This document shows, one piece after another, positions 11,081-22,136 of a DNA stretch of 64,000 bases. Each line of letters starts with the position of its first letter. The stretch's first letter is position 1. The position numbers and the translations under genes were made by a program. The stretch comes from Platycnemis pennipes. Lineage: Eukaryota; Arthropoda; Insecta; Odonata; Platycnemididae. The notes under the pieces were generated by a model. It had not been told where the DNA came from. It saw only the letters and a program-made list of their open reading frames with translations, and did not search any database. The stretch lies in assembly GCA_933228895.1 (NCBI GenBank), contig OW121851.1:112241271-112305270 (forward strand), written 5' to 3'.

Positions 11081-11700
11081 GTCTGCAATCCCTATTTGAA
11101 TACCAGTAATTGAATAAAACTTGTTATCAATCAATATCAAAGTTTCCTCTGTGCTAGATTCATTTTTTAGCCTTATAAGATTTTAGGATTTTTATGATCC
11201 TTCGTTGACTCCTGGCTTTTTAACGAGTTTGAACACGGCCATGGACGTCACCATTTCCTAGATAGTACCTAAAGAATTGTTCTTGTCGAGGCATTGCATC
11301 GTTGAGACTCGGAAATTTAAAGCCATTCCTACCTAAGGAAGGCCTAGGATATACTTCTACATAATACTCTGTTTCTAAGCTTACGAAAACGCTTTTTCCC
11401 TATCCTTGGCGTAACGGATCAGAATGCAATTAAAATAGACCCTTGATAACGTGCAACATCTCTTCACATAGGTGCATAAATGCTTCCTCAGAAGAAGGAA
11501 ATAGCAATCATTGAAGTGCGCCTGAATTCTTTAGGTAGTAATTCATGAGCGCCTACTATAATCATCCAAAGTTACCGCTAGCGGAAAATGAGGCTACTCC
11601 ATGAATTTGCGACGTCATCTTGGAATATGTTGCAGAAATACATTGCTTTTGCTCCTGCAGTTTATGATGAGCCAAAATCGCAGCCCATCGTAATCACCAG
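11081..11700. other. Unassigned stretch
   Basis: I see no coding frame, family repeat or terminal repeat. Confidence 0.3.
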
Positions 11701-12040
11701 TATTTCAATCCTAGGATTGGTTTACTGCAGTCCTCCATTCTGCCCTATTCAGTGTTAATTCCCTCACGCTCTGATATGCTCTCTCTTTCACGTTCTTCTT
11801 TATCTGCCCTATACACTTGTCCCTTGGTCTTCCTCGCGAGACCTTCCCTTCAATTTTCCCTTCTATTATATTTATTGCTAATTCATCATGCCTCATGGTA
11901 TGTCCAATCCATCTGGATTTTCTTTGCAGATGGGTTTTCCATATTGTCCTTTCTTCATCTGCTCTTCCGTACACCTCATACTTCCTCGCTCTATCTGTCC
12001 ATTTAATCTTAACACTCTCCTCCTGTAAACTGCACAGTTT
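11701..12040 (-). mobile_element. Endonuclease/RT LINE, divergent 3' part
   Basis: A continuous minus-strand frame (87 codons) includes RKSRWIGHTMRHDELAINII, then GRPRDKCIGQIKKNVKERAY and a terminal NRAEWRTAVNQS. It corresponds residue by residue to the end of the 10 kb copy but is clearly a different subfamily. The palindrome CAATCCTAGGATTG near the stop is the tail hallmark. Confidence 0.8.
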
Positions 12041-12069
12041 CAGGAGTAACTTGGTGGAACTTCATGTTT

Positions 12070-12148
12070 ACGTAAAACTAAAATAAAATGCTAAGTATAT
12101 TCCACACTAGTGTGGAATATGCTTAGTATTTTATTTTACTTTTACGTA
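12070..12148. repeat. Near-perfect ~80-bp palindrome
   Basis: Arms of about 36 bp (ACGTAAAACTAAAATAAAAT onward) pair with only three or so mismatches around a CACACTAGTGTG centre. As RNA or cruciform it would be an almost continuous hairpin. It may be a very small foldback element. Confidence 0.8.
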
Positions 12149-12719
12149 TACTTTCCTCCAGCATCATGTTTTGTTTCAAATCGTAGGTATTGTCATAAAA
12201 AGGTAACTCAAGTGATATAGGGTGATGAAAAGAGGAAACATTACTCATAATTCGAATGTTGTTGTTGATATCGTCATGATTTTTAATGACAGTTGACTTT
12301 TATCGCCGTAGTGATCGAGTAAATTCTAACGGATTTTATTTAGTACCATCGTTAGGTGCATTAGCTTACGCCTTCAGTAAATGCTGAATTATTTCAAACA
12401 CAATCTTGTGTTGAATTCTATTCAGCAGTTAATTTGGTATGGAACTCTTCTTTAGAATTTTCATGCGTGATTTAGACCGATGGAAAGAGACGGCTTTAAG
12501 GATGCTGTAGGCCCTCTTTAAAAAAAAACTTGGAAACCTTTTTTTTTCTCGTTTTTTCAGGAAAATGTTTTGCTTCCCTGTCATCCTAATGTCGGGGTGT
12601 GCGGCTTCCACCAAGGGGACCTAGTTAACGGATGAGTGGGTGGAAACAGAAGCTCCCTTGTCATGGCATTTTCATGCATTGTGCATCAGGGAATCCGGTG
12701 GTTTGTTTGAAGGCAAAAG
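12149..12719. other. Unassigned stretch
   Basis: It contains two short frames without recognisable domains and no repeat termini. Confidence 0.3.
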
Positions 12720-12860
12720 TACAACCTCCCATCCTAAGGATCCGAGTTCGTATTCCGGCTCTAAGCAGAGACTTTTTCAAAGCAATGCCAGTCCCTCCTT
12801 GAATGCAGAAGTTCACTTCTTCGTCTGTCGGATGGGACAAAATTGCGATGATTCGGGCGC
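12720..12860 (+). mobile_element. SINE-like repeat, decayed
   Basis: A B-box-like GAGTTCGTATTCCGGC lies about 85 bp before the core TCGTCTGTCGGATGGGAC, the same spacing and order as in the 10.9 kb copy. Confidence 0.5.
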
Positions 12861-12974
12861 TATAAAGATCGCGTATCTGAGACCTCTTGTGGATTCATTC
12901 ATCTATTCATTGTTCATTTGGATGAACTGAAAACCCCCAAAAACATAAGCTAGTTAATTAAATTGAAGGACCGC

Positions 12975-13620
12975 GAACTGGTGAATTGTCACCAAACATG
13001 CAATACATATCGCGCATAAAATAAGATTAATGTTGATATATTAGTCTAAACTTCACTATTTAAAAATATAAAAATAGCAAAGTAAGCATGCAAAAACATG
13101 CTGTTAGTTGAGTTACCTTCAAGTCCTTGTACCAACATGCAACTACCTATTCTATGGATTGATTCACTCGTATTGGACATATTTACCGCAATGCATATCC
13201 CTAATTGTACGAGGAAAAAAGGACATTTTGCATCTGTCACTTCGGCAATCAATTTCTCTAATTTTGTAATCATGGTCCAGTCTACCATAGTAAGTTGGGG
13301 TTCGCAAAATATTTTTAACATCATCACTGAAAATATGGTCTTAAATTTATTTAGGAGATTAAGTATAAATTTCAACCTGCGATCTGACAATGATTCCCAT
13401 TTTTATTCATTTAATAGACTGGTTACGCTAGTATGGTTATCGTATCGTCCCTTTACAAATCTTTCCGATCTTCGCTGCACGTGTTCAAGTTCATTATTTA
13501 GACCGATTTCATAGGGATCCCATATACTGGCAGCATATTCCAAATGAGGTCTAACAAGGGGAAAGTAGCTGATGATCGTCACATTTACCCAATACTCTTA
13601 TGATCAGTCTTATTCCAAAA
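12975..13620 (-). mobile_element. CR1-like LINE (subfamily A), 3' ORF end and UTR
   Basis: The minus strand runs from RVLGKCDD and the WDP block through LNELKWESLSDRRLK, the FFPRT-equivalent block and the A-rich 3' UTR. The TGAATTGTCACCAAACATGC edge is the inner part of the family tail; the rest of the tail motif is lost. The frame is broken in several places. Confidence 0.85.
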
Positions 13621-14370
13621 TGCGTAATGTACTGCAAAAAGTGAAGAAATATCTTCAACGCGCTGGAAACAAGAAATGTTTTTTTTGTTCCATTTTGTTG
13701 CTTTGAAAATCCTTTTTCTTTCTCTTCATACACTAGATGATCGCGAATTAACTTTTCCGTTTTCGTGATGAAATGTCTCACCTCATGTTTTTTGTACCCT
13801 GCGTGCGATGCATGGAAATTATCCTATGACGTCCCTCCATATGGGTTAGGTGATTCTAAAGCTATTGTGTAAAGGATGCTCGGAGAAATTTTCGTCATTT
13901 TTAAATGTTAGTGTTAGCAGCTTTCCATCGTTTTTAATGTTGAATTTCAACTGATTTTTTTTCATCATATTACCCTCCAGTAATGTTAAACTGTGAGGAT
14001 ATGCAGATTTTAATGTGAAAAATAAACGAGTAAACTTGCGTTATAATATAACACCGTTTCGTAATGATAACAACTTTGTTTCAAGCGTAAACGTTTGTCG
14101 AAATATCCACCAGGCATATAATTCCAACTTTTCGGTGTCTGACTCAGCAACCATTCTCAGGACGTCTTGTGCCATGATTTTAGTTAGTTTTAATTTGTTT
14201 ATAGGTCTAAAATATTGCCTAGCCGTCGGTGATGAGCCCTTATTGTTGCGCTTGGCGTCTGTCGATTTTTTTTGTCTTGCCTTCTTATTTAATCGCAGGA
14301 CAGGCTTCCATGTTGAGTTTAAGGCATAACCGGTGTCGAGGTTGATGTTGTTACCTTTCACTTTTATTTG
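13621..14370. other. Unassigned stretch with a 107-codon minus frame
   Basis: A minus-strand frame (14041-14361) rich in Lys, Arg and Thr contains TAWKPVLR-like and ELYAWWIFRQTF segments. I do not recognise it, and it lies next to Penelope-like sequence on the same strand, so a decayed element ORF is more likely than a host gene. Confidence 0.25.
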
Positions 14371-15600
14371 AATTGCTCATTGGTGAGTAGATTCCGCTAT
14401 CTTGATATTCAGCATAGAAATTGCGTCTTGTTGAAGCAAATGATGTGTTTATTTTCGAGGCTGTGTTCTGCGATCGCCGATTATTGTGGGCGGAAGAGTC
14501 TGATGCAACTTCCATGTTCTTTAAGGAGGTTGATCCGAAAAGTGAAAGTCATGTCATTTTTTTATATTTTCAGCACTTATAGAACTAAATTTCCTCTATC
14601 TAATAAAGTAAAGATAATTACACCAACCCATACTCCTTTTTCCACAAATTGCATTTGAAATTATATACGATTAACGGCGAGAATGGCCATCACATGGGAA
14701 TATAACGTTTAAAAATACCACAGTGTCATGTCATTTTTGCAAAAAACTGATATTTTATGCGTAATTTCACAAGAAATAAAATGACACGAAAAAAAGGCAT
14801 CAACCCACCGTATTTTTCGCTAAATCCACCAACTTCTGCGCTTACAGCAGACGGAATGTGTTTGTTGTCTTCAAGTGGCGCTGCTGTCGCTCTAGCCAAA
14901 ATACATGGCGTATGAATAATATCATTACTAATGAGATGTTAAAGCATATTTCAGAAAAATGTTATAACATAACTTTGGATAGTAATATTCTGGTGTTATA
15001 CATTAGTAAATTCATTGAGTACATGAATTTATTTCTTTAAAGTAAATGCTGAATTGACTCCATCGTCGAGCTGATTAAAATTATCATAAAATATAAATCC
15101 TTCGACTTTCCATCGTATTTCTTGTGATACTTATGACTTTCAATAGCTTAGGTAATTTTCTTTGTGAAGTAAGGATCACTTAGAAGGCATATACTCGTAC
15201 TTAAATTAATAAGATTCCTCAGACAACTTGACTCAAGCAGTCGCGAGCCAACCTTCTTAATACTCCTCTTATTGGTTTGGTCTGTTTCACCAACGTATAC
15301 TTTCCAGCATTCCCAGGGGACTCTGTAAACTACAGGAGTTTCCAGATTTAGTTTGCCCTTTACCCTCATGAATTGTCTCCGTATTTATCTTGGTGGTATA
15401 TGGATAGTGCGAATATTGTGCCTGTTGAGAATTCGTGATATATTTCATGATACTGTACATATGCACTGGATGCAGGTTATCACCATTGGTTTTTCTAGAC
15501 CTCCAATTCTGATTCTGATAAAATTTCACGCAAATTATGCCCAAAAAAAAAACAAATTCCTTTATCCCTTCATTTAATTTCCTCGTTCTATCATTTGACA
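14371..15600 (-). mobile_element. Penelope-like element relic (GIY-YIG endonuclease), split by a MITE
   Basis: The minus strand at 15.26-15.36 kb reads VVYRVPWECWKVYVGET, the GIY-YIG endonuclease start typical of Penelope-like retroelements (VY..PC..K.YVGET). The frame runs into the TTAA MITE. On the far side, beginning at the second TTAA, it resumes with KEHGSCIRLFRPQ, a stop, then SAIAEHSLENKH, matching the family's IKEH and SA(V/I)AEH motifs. Stops and frameshifts make it a pseudogene. The reverse transcriptase part is not recognisable. Confidence 0.8.
14521..15260 (+). mobile_element. TTAA-flanked MITE, copy 2
   Basis: The element (14525-15256, about 732 bp) is flanked on both sides by an intact TTAA. 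Its ends are GGAGGTTGATCCG and CCAACCTTC (one mismatch in the 8-bp TIR). It aligns with copy 1 throughout and sits inside the Penelope-like endonuclease ORF, whose reading frame closes when one TTAA and the MITE are removed. Confidence 0.92.
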
Positions 15601-16439
15601 TTTTTTGTAATTTCTACAGGCCATCAACAAATCATGAATGGTAAATAGTAGAGAAGTTATATTTTATCTCAACTGAATTAATTATTCGCTGAGAAATTTT
15701 TGACAGACTTGGATGTAAGATGGAATAACTTGCGGAACGGGAGATAACCTCAGCGACTGGGATGAAAGGGTAACATTCAATCGCTTTTTATTAAGGAGGC
15801 ATTAGTCTTCTTTTCTTTTCCGAAAGCAATGCTTTTTTTTTTAACTTTCTCGATCTCTCGGAAAGGTCTTTGGTGACCCAGAGCACTTTAGTTTTCATCG
15901 GCTTTTGTGGCACTTGGAATGAAGCTTAAGAAGAACTTAACAGGCCAACTGCTGTAGAAAAAAAAATATTTTTCCTTTCCACCCAAGGCTCTCCGCAATT
16001 ATGGTTTCTGGAATGTGAAAAAAAAACGGTCGCAAGAAGTTGTTGTCCACTCCCCGTCTGATTAACCAGAATTTTATTTCTTTTGCTCGCCGCATTCCAG
16101 CAGTCAACTTTTTTCCCCCGCCGCTGTTGTCTGCGTTTCCGCCACTAAGTTGTCCACCCGCGAATGTGTCGGGTGGAATCCGTTCAGGAGATGGATAGGG
16201 AGAACTCCGCGATGCAATGTGAGATCGCAGAAGAAATTAATCCGTCGTAATACAACAACTGATCAACAATGGATGATTTAGAATCCGGAATATCATATTT
16301 CATTTGGTTAGAGCTGTATAATTTGATGTCATATTCGCCACGCTACGTGCGACTGTCTATTGTTTCCATGTCGACTATATCGATATTGACGAAATTGTCG
16401 ACTGTCCTCTAGTTCGACATGTCTATCTCGCCACTCTGG
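15601..16439. other. Unassigned stretch
   Basis: It has several poly-T and poly-A runs and a weak inverted similarity between TTTCCATGTCGACTATATCG (16358) and the block near 16460-16490. There is no coding frame. Confidence 0.3.
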
Positions 16440-16735
16440 TTACCTTATGTTGTACCGTGGATATCGACGTGTAGACGTATAGACATGGAATGCAGTGGAG
16501 AAGTGGATGATAAGATCAATATCAAACTCGAAAGAGTACTACTGCCTGGGAAACGGCTAAGCAGCCATGAACAATGCAAGAAGGGAATATTCAGTAGAAA
16601 AGCACATGAGAATACAATGTCGCCTGCCGGAAGAAGAATCTGTTTAAGAAATAAAAATGTATTGGAGCTAAAAAATACGAGCTTCGAAGTAAGGAAACTC
16701 ATCATTAACTCTTTGTTCTGTAGCATGCTTCCGTA
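16440..16735 (+). mobile_element. Endonuclease/RT LINE fragment
   Basis: The plus strand retains GRRICLRNKNVLELKNTSFE and EVRKLIINSLFCSML, equivalent to NLLTAGNTSVEVRKQFIRTY in better copies. It is joined directly to a CR1-like fragment at its right end. Confidence 0.6.
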
Positions 16736-16740
16736 TAGGT

Positions 16741-17120
16741 AGCTGTAATGAACCCCAACTTACTATGGTAGACTGGACCATAATCACAAAATTTGAGAAA
16801 TTGATTGCCGAACTGACAGATTCAAAATGTCCTTTTTTCCTCGTACAATTAGGGATATGAATAACGGTAAATATATCCAGTACGAGTGTAGCAATGGATA
16901 ACATTGGTAGCTGTATGTTGGTAAACGGACTTGAAGCTAACCCAGCTAAAGCATGTTTTTTCATGCTTGTGTTGCCATTTTTATCTTTTTTTAAATAGTG
17001 AAGTTTATAACAGTAGGTATATTAATCCTTTTTTATGCATGATATGTAGTGCATGTTTGGTGAGAATTCACCCTCTGCGACACACCTTTATGGTGGCTTG
17101 CAGGGTATTATGTAGATGTA
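16741..17120 (+). mobile_element. CR1-like LINE 3' fragment (subfamily A)
   Basis: It starts at the segment encoding the terminal FKMSFFPRTIRDMN, continues through the AT-rich UTR and ends with the tail motif (CACCCTCTGCGACACACC, then GCAGGGTATTATGTAGATG). Confidence 0.85.
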
Positions 17121-17149
17121 GATGAACAGTAACAGCCACAGGAAAGTTA

Positions 17150-17400
17150 AGGCATGAAGCATTTTTTAAGTTACATAGGATTGAAGAAGGTAAAATGGTT
17201 AGACTGAGTAACTGCAGATGGAGTTCTTTGAATAGAAAGAAGGAAAAGGAGTCAGATTTCTTAGTGGGAGTCGGGACAGCATTATCGGACTCATCTCGTG
17301 GCACGGTTGGCTCATGGAGATTGATGTGTTGAGGGAAAAATAAATAGGAAGAAGGATTGAAAACGGACGAGGGCGATGATAAAGTTCGAGTGAATAGCCT
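17150..17400 (+). mobile_element. Endonuclease/RT LINE fragment, heavily decayed
   Basis: Blocks equivalent to RRRDNLIGHILRHDGLMKT are still visible at nucleotide level (GGGACAGCATTATCGGACTC, then GCACGGTTGGCTCATGGAGA). Confidence 0.5.
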
Positions 17401-17509
17401 CAGTAGTGATTGACATAGTATGACCGACACTTTATTTAATAAATACCCTGTAGTGGGGTGGTTTTAGATTGGATTGGAATTTAGAAGGCCACAAATGGTC
17501 GCGTGAACA

Positions 17510-17575
17510 GTACTTCTACATCATCTACATAATACCCTGAAGGCACCATAAAAGTGTGTGGCGGTGGGTGAATTG
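17510..17575 (-). repeat. Orphan CR1-like 3' tail motif
   Basis: Only the conserved tail (CATCTACATAATACCCTG ... GTGTGTGGCGGTGGGTGAA) is present, without the UTR or ORF that accompany it elsewhere. It probably reflects an extremely short reverse-transcription product. Confidence 0.7.
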
Positions 17576-17592
17576 ACACCAATCGCATTAAA

Positions 17593-18309
17593 TACAGTAT
17601 AACCCCGATATAGCGTCAGCCTTGGTTGTTGCCCCGGGCTAACGTTATAAGCGGGAAACTTTATATGCGGGTATGAATGGAAGCCGAGTACTTTTGGGTT
17701 TTATGGGTTAAAATAGTTTTATTTGCATAAAAAATTAATTTTTAGTACTTCAAGACCATAATCTCATGACTACAGATAAACGTTTCATCTGATGATAGAA
17801 GAATAAGTTTTGGAGTAGTCAGGTTGCATGTCGAAATTTGTTTTTATTTTTACATAGGTTTAAAGATAGAATCAATTGTGGTTTGCTTCTTTTTTATACC
17901 TGTCAACATGAAAGTCTCAAGTTTCATTCACAGACTAGGAATCTCCTCGTTAAGGAGCTCCTGCTGATGGGCGCACTTTCGAGGGTTAGTTCTTGTCTAT
18001 ACGGTATCCTCAATCTGGTTATCCCTTACCTTATGGGTACCCTCATTTAAGCAAAAAAAAACTCTGAATATGGCAGAAACAATTACGAATCTGTCAAAAA
18101 ATTTCGATATTTTTGCTGAAAACGTTATAAACGAACCTTGAAATTATGGAGAACAGACCTAATAAGCGGAAAAACTTTATAAGCGGGGATGTCATACGCA
18201 GGATTGTTAACAAAGAAAAGATTGAGATTTTTATGGAAAAACTGGTAACCAACCTTATATGCGGGGAAACGGTATATATGGGGGGTCCTTATATCGGGGT
18301 TATTCTGTA
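17593..18309. mobile_element. TA-flanked MITE, Tc1/mariner-pogo type (713 bp)
   Basis: The termini CAGTATAACCCCGATATA and (reverse complement) CAGAATAACCCCGATATA differ at one position, and TA dinucleotides flank both ends. CAGT-start TIRs with TA duplication fit the pogo/Tigger branch. Sub-terminal TTATAAGCGG motifs recur near both ends. There is no transposase ORF. Confidence 0.85.
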
Positions 18310-18329
18310 TCCATCTTAAAAAGAAATAG

Positions 18330-18605
18330 TAATTATATTCCAGTCTAAACTTCACAATTTAAATGGGATAAAAATAGCAAAGCAAGCATGCTAAAACATG
18401 CTGGTAGTTGGGTTAGCTTGACTACCTTATACGAAATTGCAACTACCTTTGCTATTCATTGATACCCTCGTATTTATGCTACTGGATGTATTTACAGCTA
18501 TTTGTTCGAGGAAAAAAGGACATTTTGAATCTTTCAGTTCGACAAACGTCGTTAGTGAAAATATTATCTTGGAATCTAATAAGGAAATTAAGTCTAAAAG
18601 AATGT
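18330..18605 (-). mobile_element. CR1-like LINE fragment (subfamily A)
   Basis: It covers the UTR and FFPRT-equivalent blocks (CGAGGAAAAAAGGACATTTTG shared with 13.2 and 63.7 kb) and breaks off where a partial TTAA-family MITE begins. Confidence 0.75.
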
Positions 18606-18608
18606 TAG

Positions 18609-18953
18609 GGAGGTTGGCTCGCGACTGCTCGAGTCAAGCTGTCAAAGGAATCTTATTAATTTAAGTACGAGTATATGCTTGCTAGGTGATCCTTACTTCA
18701 CAAAGAAAATTACCTAAGCTATTGAAAGTCATAAGTATCACAAGAAATACGATGGAAAGTGGAAGGATTTATTTTTTATGAATATTTTAATCAGCTCGAC
18801 GATGCAGTCATTCAGCACTTACTTTAAAGAAATAAATTCATGTACTCAATGAATTAACTAATGTATAACACCAGAATATTACTATCCAAAGTTATGTTAT
18901 AATATTTTTCTGAAATATGCTTTAATCTCTCATTAGTAATGATATTATTCATA
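18609..18953 (-). mobile_element. TTAA-family MITE, partial copy 5
   Basis: It starts at the GGAGGTTGGCTCGCG terminus and runs about 345 bp before stopping abruptly at ATATTATTCATA, roughly the midpoint of the full element. It differs from the neighbouring copies at many positions, so it is not part of the recent duplication. Confidence 0.8.
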
Positions 18954-18962
18954 ATGATAGAA

Positions 18963-19151
18963 GGAGGTTGGCTCGCGACTGCTTGAGTCAAGTTGCCTGA
19001 GGAATCTTATTAATTTAAGTACGAGTATATGCCTGCTAAGTGATCCTTACTGCACAAAGAAAATTACCTAAGCTATTGAAAGTCATAAGTATCACAAGAA
19101 ATACGATGGGAAGTCGAAGGATTTCTTTTTTATGATAATTTTCTTTTTTAT
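18963..19151 (-). mobile_element. TTAA-family MITE, partial copy 6
   Basis: About 185 bp from the GGAGGTTGGCTCGCG end is identical, as far as I can compare, to copies 3 and 4. It then breaks within the TTCTTTTTTATGATAAT tract, which is repeated at the junction with the duplicated unit. Confidence 0.8.
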
Positions 19152-20168
19152 GATAATCCGCCCAACCTCCACCGGGTTAATGAGGTAGCATGTCAAAGGT
19201 CAACTTTAATGCCCCCATAGTGTGAGTCTCTCAGCTTGGTTACTCACTGAGGTTCCTAATCTTGAATTGTTTGCACCCGATATGCTTGTTTGTCTGAGAG
19301 GATACATATCTGCCTCGCTCTTCCAATACAGAGTGACAGTGACAAGGAAATCCTACAAATAAAAGGTAGGAAGGCTGGGCTACAGCTATACAATTAATTA
19401 AGAGGGCATGATTCGGGTTGGTGAAGCTGTTTAAGTACTGTTCAAGTATTACACGAGTGGATTATGTGTGGTAGAACTAGATTTCAATGTGTTCCAACTA
19501 CTTAGGTCATATCGCTTAATCCCTAGCTTTATACCTTCGACTAGCATGACTTAAGGAGGTTGGCTCGCGACTGCTTGAGTCAAGTTGCCTGAGGAATCTT
19601 ATTAATTTAAGTACGAGTATATGCCTGCTAAGTGATCCTTACTGCACAAAGAAAATTACCTAAGCTATTGAAAGTCATAAGTATCACAAGAAATACGATG
19701 GGAAGTCGAAGGATTTCTTTTTTATGATAATTTTAATCAGCTCGACGATGCAGTCATTCAGCACTTACTTTAAAGAAATAAATTCATGTACTCAATGAAT
19801 TAACTAATGTATAACACCAGAATATTACTATCCAAAGTTATGTTATAATATTTTTCTGAAATATGCTTTAATCTCTCATTAGTAATGATATTATTCATAC
19901 GCCATACATTTTACATAGAGCGACCGCAGCGCCACTTGAAGACAACTACACATTTTGTCTGCTATAAGCGCAGAAATTGGTGGATTTGGCGAAAAATACG
20001 GTGGGTTGATGCCTTTATTTTCGTGTCATTTTATTCCTTGTGAAATTACGCATAAAATATCAGTTTTTTTGCAAAAATGACTTGTCACTATGGCATTTTT
20101 AAACGTTATATTCCCATGTGATGGCCATTCTCGCCGTTGTTCGTATGTAATTTCAAATGCAATTTGTG
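19152..20168 (+). repeat. Exact 1,017-bp duplication, unit 1
   Basis: This block matches 22137-23153 base for base with a constant offset of 2,985 and no indel that I can find. It comprises about 399 bp of unrelated flank (GATAATCCGCCCAACCTCC onward), the TTAA site and all but the last ~120 bp of a MITE. The match ends inside the MITE, at AATTTGTG, beyond which the two MITEs differ at several sites. Confidence 0.9.
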
Positions 20169-20293
20169 CAAAATGGAGTATGGGTTCGTGTAACTATCTT
20201 TACTTTATTAGATAGAGGAACTTTAGTTCTATAAGTGCTGAAAATATAAACAAAAAATGACATGACTTTCACATTTCGGATAAACCTCCTTAT
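19551..20293 (-). mobile_element. TTAA-flanked MITE, copy 3
   Basis: The element (19555-20289, about 735 bp) is in reverse orientation relative to copy 1, with left flank TTAA and right flank TTAT. Its last ~120 bp diverge from copy 4 although the rest is identical. Confidence 0.88.
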
Positions 20294-20604
20294 GCTTCTT
20301 GAGTTCGAATCGTGCGGAGAGCGGATCACTGGAGTCGGGCGAACTAGCAAGTGAGATGTCTCGTGGGATGGAGGGGATCCTTTGCCCGGAACTCCCTCCC
20401 TCCCTCTCTTGGAGCTCACCCCCTCTCTCCCTCCCCCACTCACCCCCTGAATGGGCCCTTATCAGCCCAGACCTATTTAGCACACACTCCCCATCCCACG
20501 CACATGGGAGACAGTACTGTTACTTTTTTTCGAGCCCATGTTTGTTTCATTGAAACATATATCTACTTTTCTGTCGCTTTGTAAATTTCACGAAGTACAT
20601 ATAT
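20294..20604. other. Pyrimidine-rich, GC-rich block
   Basis: It is rich in CCCTCCCTCCCTCTC-type runs between 20380 and 20450. Open frames here overlap on both strands and look compositional. It has no neighbouring gene. Confidence 0.35.
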
Positions 20605-21335
20605 TTCACGTGATCATCATCATCGGTCAACAGTCCTTGGATTTGTTTGGCTTTGATTAGTTGATTGCCCTCCACTCGATTCTTCTATCGGCCAACCTCT
20701 TCATATTAACGTAATTCTTCTCTTTTACATCCTTCACAACCAGGCACGTAGCCAGGGGGGGTGCTTCTGGGGCTTAAGCCCCCCCCCCCCCCCGAAACCT
20801 TTTCCAAGAAGTTTTATTGTTCTGACTTTAACTGGGCATCATAATCCGAATTAAATTGCGTATAATTCAAGTGCTAAATGTCTTGAAACGTGATCACGAG
20901 TATGAATGTGTGTGTGTGTGTGGTTAATTATAATCTTTCTTTTCAATCTGATATGTATGCATGTGTTGAACTTCTGTTTTGGGGCCGGTCAAATTAACTG
21001 CTTCATGACAAGGTAAGCAGTTAGTTTTACCAGCGAAAAGAGATAGGAATGGGCACTGTGAATGCAAATACCAAGCACTGAAAATTAAGGAAGAGATTTG
21101 TAATATGTCGGTACCGAACGGATAGGGCTAATTTGAAGTTAGGCTACACGGGCCACAGTAGACTTAGCCCCACCCAAAGCAAATTTCTGGCTACGTGCCT
21201 GTTCACAACCTGTTCCATGTATCTCATACGAGGCTTGTCTTTTCCACTTTTCCCGTTCAATTTTCCCTCGACAATTGTCTTCATCGGGCCATCGTGTCTT
21301 TGCCAAGTTGTCCCGGTCTTTTTATAGAGGTTTCG
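20605..21335 (-). mobile_element. Endonuclease/RT LINE fragment split by a hAT MITE
   Basis: The minus strand starts with the LINE tail (ATCATCATCATCGGTCAAC on this strand), continues with the CTTTTACATCCTTCACAAC block and, after the insert, resumes with CCTGTTCCATGTATCTCATACG and the TTTTCCCTCGACAATTGTC block. The copy at 63.0-63.3 kb shows the uninterrupted arrangement. Confidence 0.85.
20733..21209. mobile_element. hAT-type MITE with perfect 8-bp TSD
   Basis: The element (20741-21201, 461 bp) has perfect 15-bp termini CAGGCACGTAGCCAG / CTGGCTACGTGCCTG and is bracketed by TTCACAAC on both sides. An 8-bp duplication with CAG...CTG ends is diagnostic of the hAT superfamily. Inside are a C-homopolymer (20781-20794) and a short TG microsatellite (20908-20921). 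There is no transposase. Confidence 0.93.
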
Positions 21336-22136
21336 AATATTTCACACGAACGATTCCGTGGAATCGATGCTCTTTTGAAATATAATTTTCTTAAAATTCA
21401 TGGATCTTCATAAGGTGTGCGCTAGCGTTATCGTTATTTTTTTGATTTAACTTGTGTCAGAGAGAACGTGATCTCCGTTCTTCATTTTTCGCACAGCACT
21501 TCAAATAGCTTATCACAATCAGTGCAGAGAATTTTATAGACGGTTATTGTTAACCCTGCGCTACTCTAGGGGTAAGCGTTAACGATAAATATTGCGATAA
21601 CGCTAAAGATGCATCCGTGATTCCACACCAGAACCCACGACCTTCGCGTTGCTCTTCCGACGCATTGCCGATCTGGTTACCGCGACCGGGTTAATGTGAT
21701 CTTTCCCTTAGTGTTATCTTATGTTAAACTTCTCATTAAAATTTTGCATTCAACCTGGATGGGAGTTGCTGTTTATAGCAATAACAGTTATGTTCCAAGC
21801 TCCCTATGACGTATTAGTCAATATATGTATTAATCGTATCCTTATCGCTGCTAAAAGTTTCGACAGTCTGCTCACTGACCTTCAAAGTACAGGACCCGGA
21901 AGTCGCCGGATGTGCTTCCGGTCTCCACTTTGGGTTCCGTTTTATAAGGACGCCTCCAACACAATGAGGTCAGGCCGCCGCTGCTTCGTTCTCAACGATA
22001 TAGTGCGATGGTCCTCGCAGTATCTCTCTAAGAACTTGGTAGTAGTCCACGAACAAGAGACTCCATAAATTAATTCTCATGGGTTTCTGGGGCAATGACC
22101 CTATGCTGCAATTTCAGCGCCAAGGTAAATGATGAG
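21336..22136. other. Unassigned stretch with a possible tRNA-like head
   Basis: The minus strand at about 21628-21695 reads like a decayed tRNA-like region (GGTCGTGGGTTCTGGTGTGG near a B-box position). A 115-codon plus frame (21721-22068) has no domain I recognise. Confidence 0.25.

Noticed and set aside
14041..14361. Host protein-coding exon
   Set aside because: The frame is next to a Penelope-like relic on the same strand and has no recognisable motif; a decayed element ORF is likelier.
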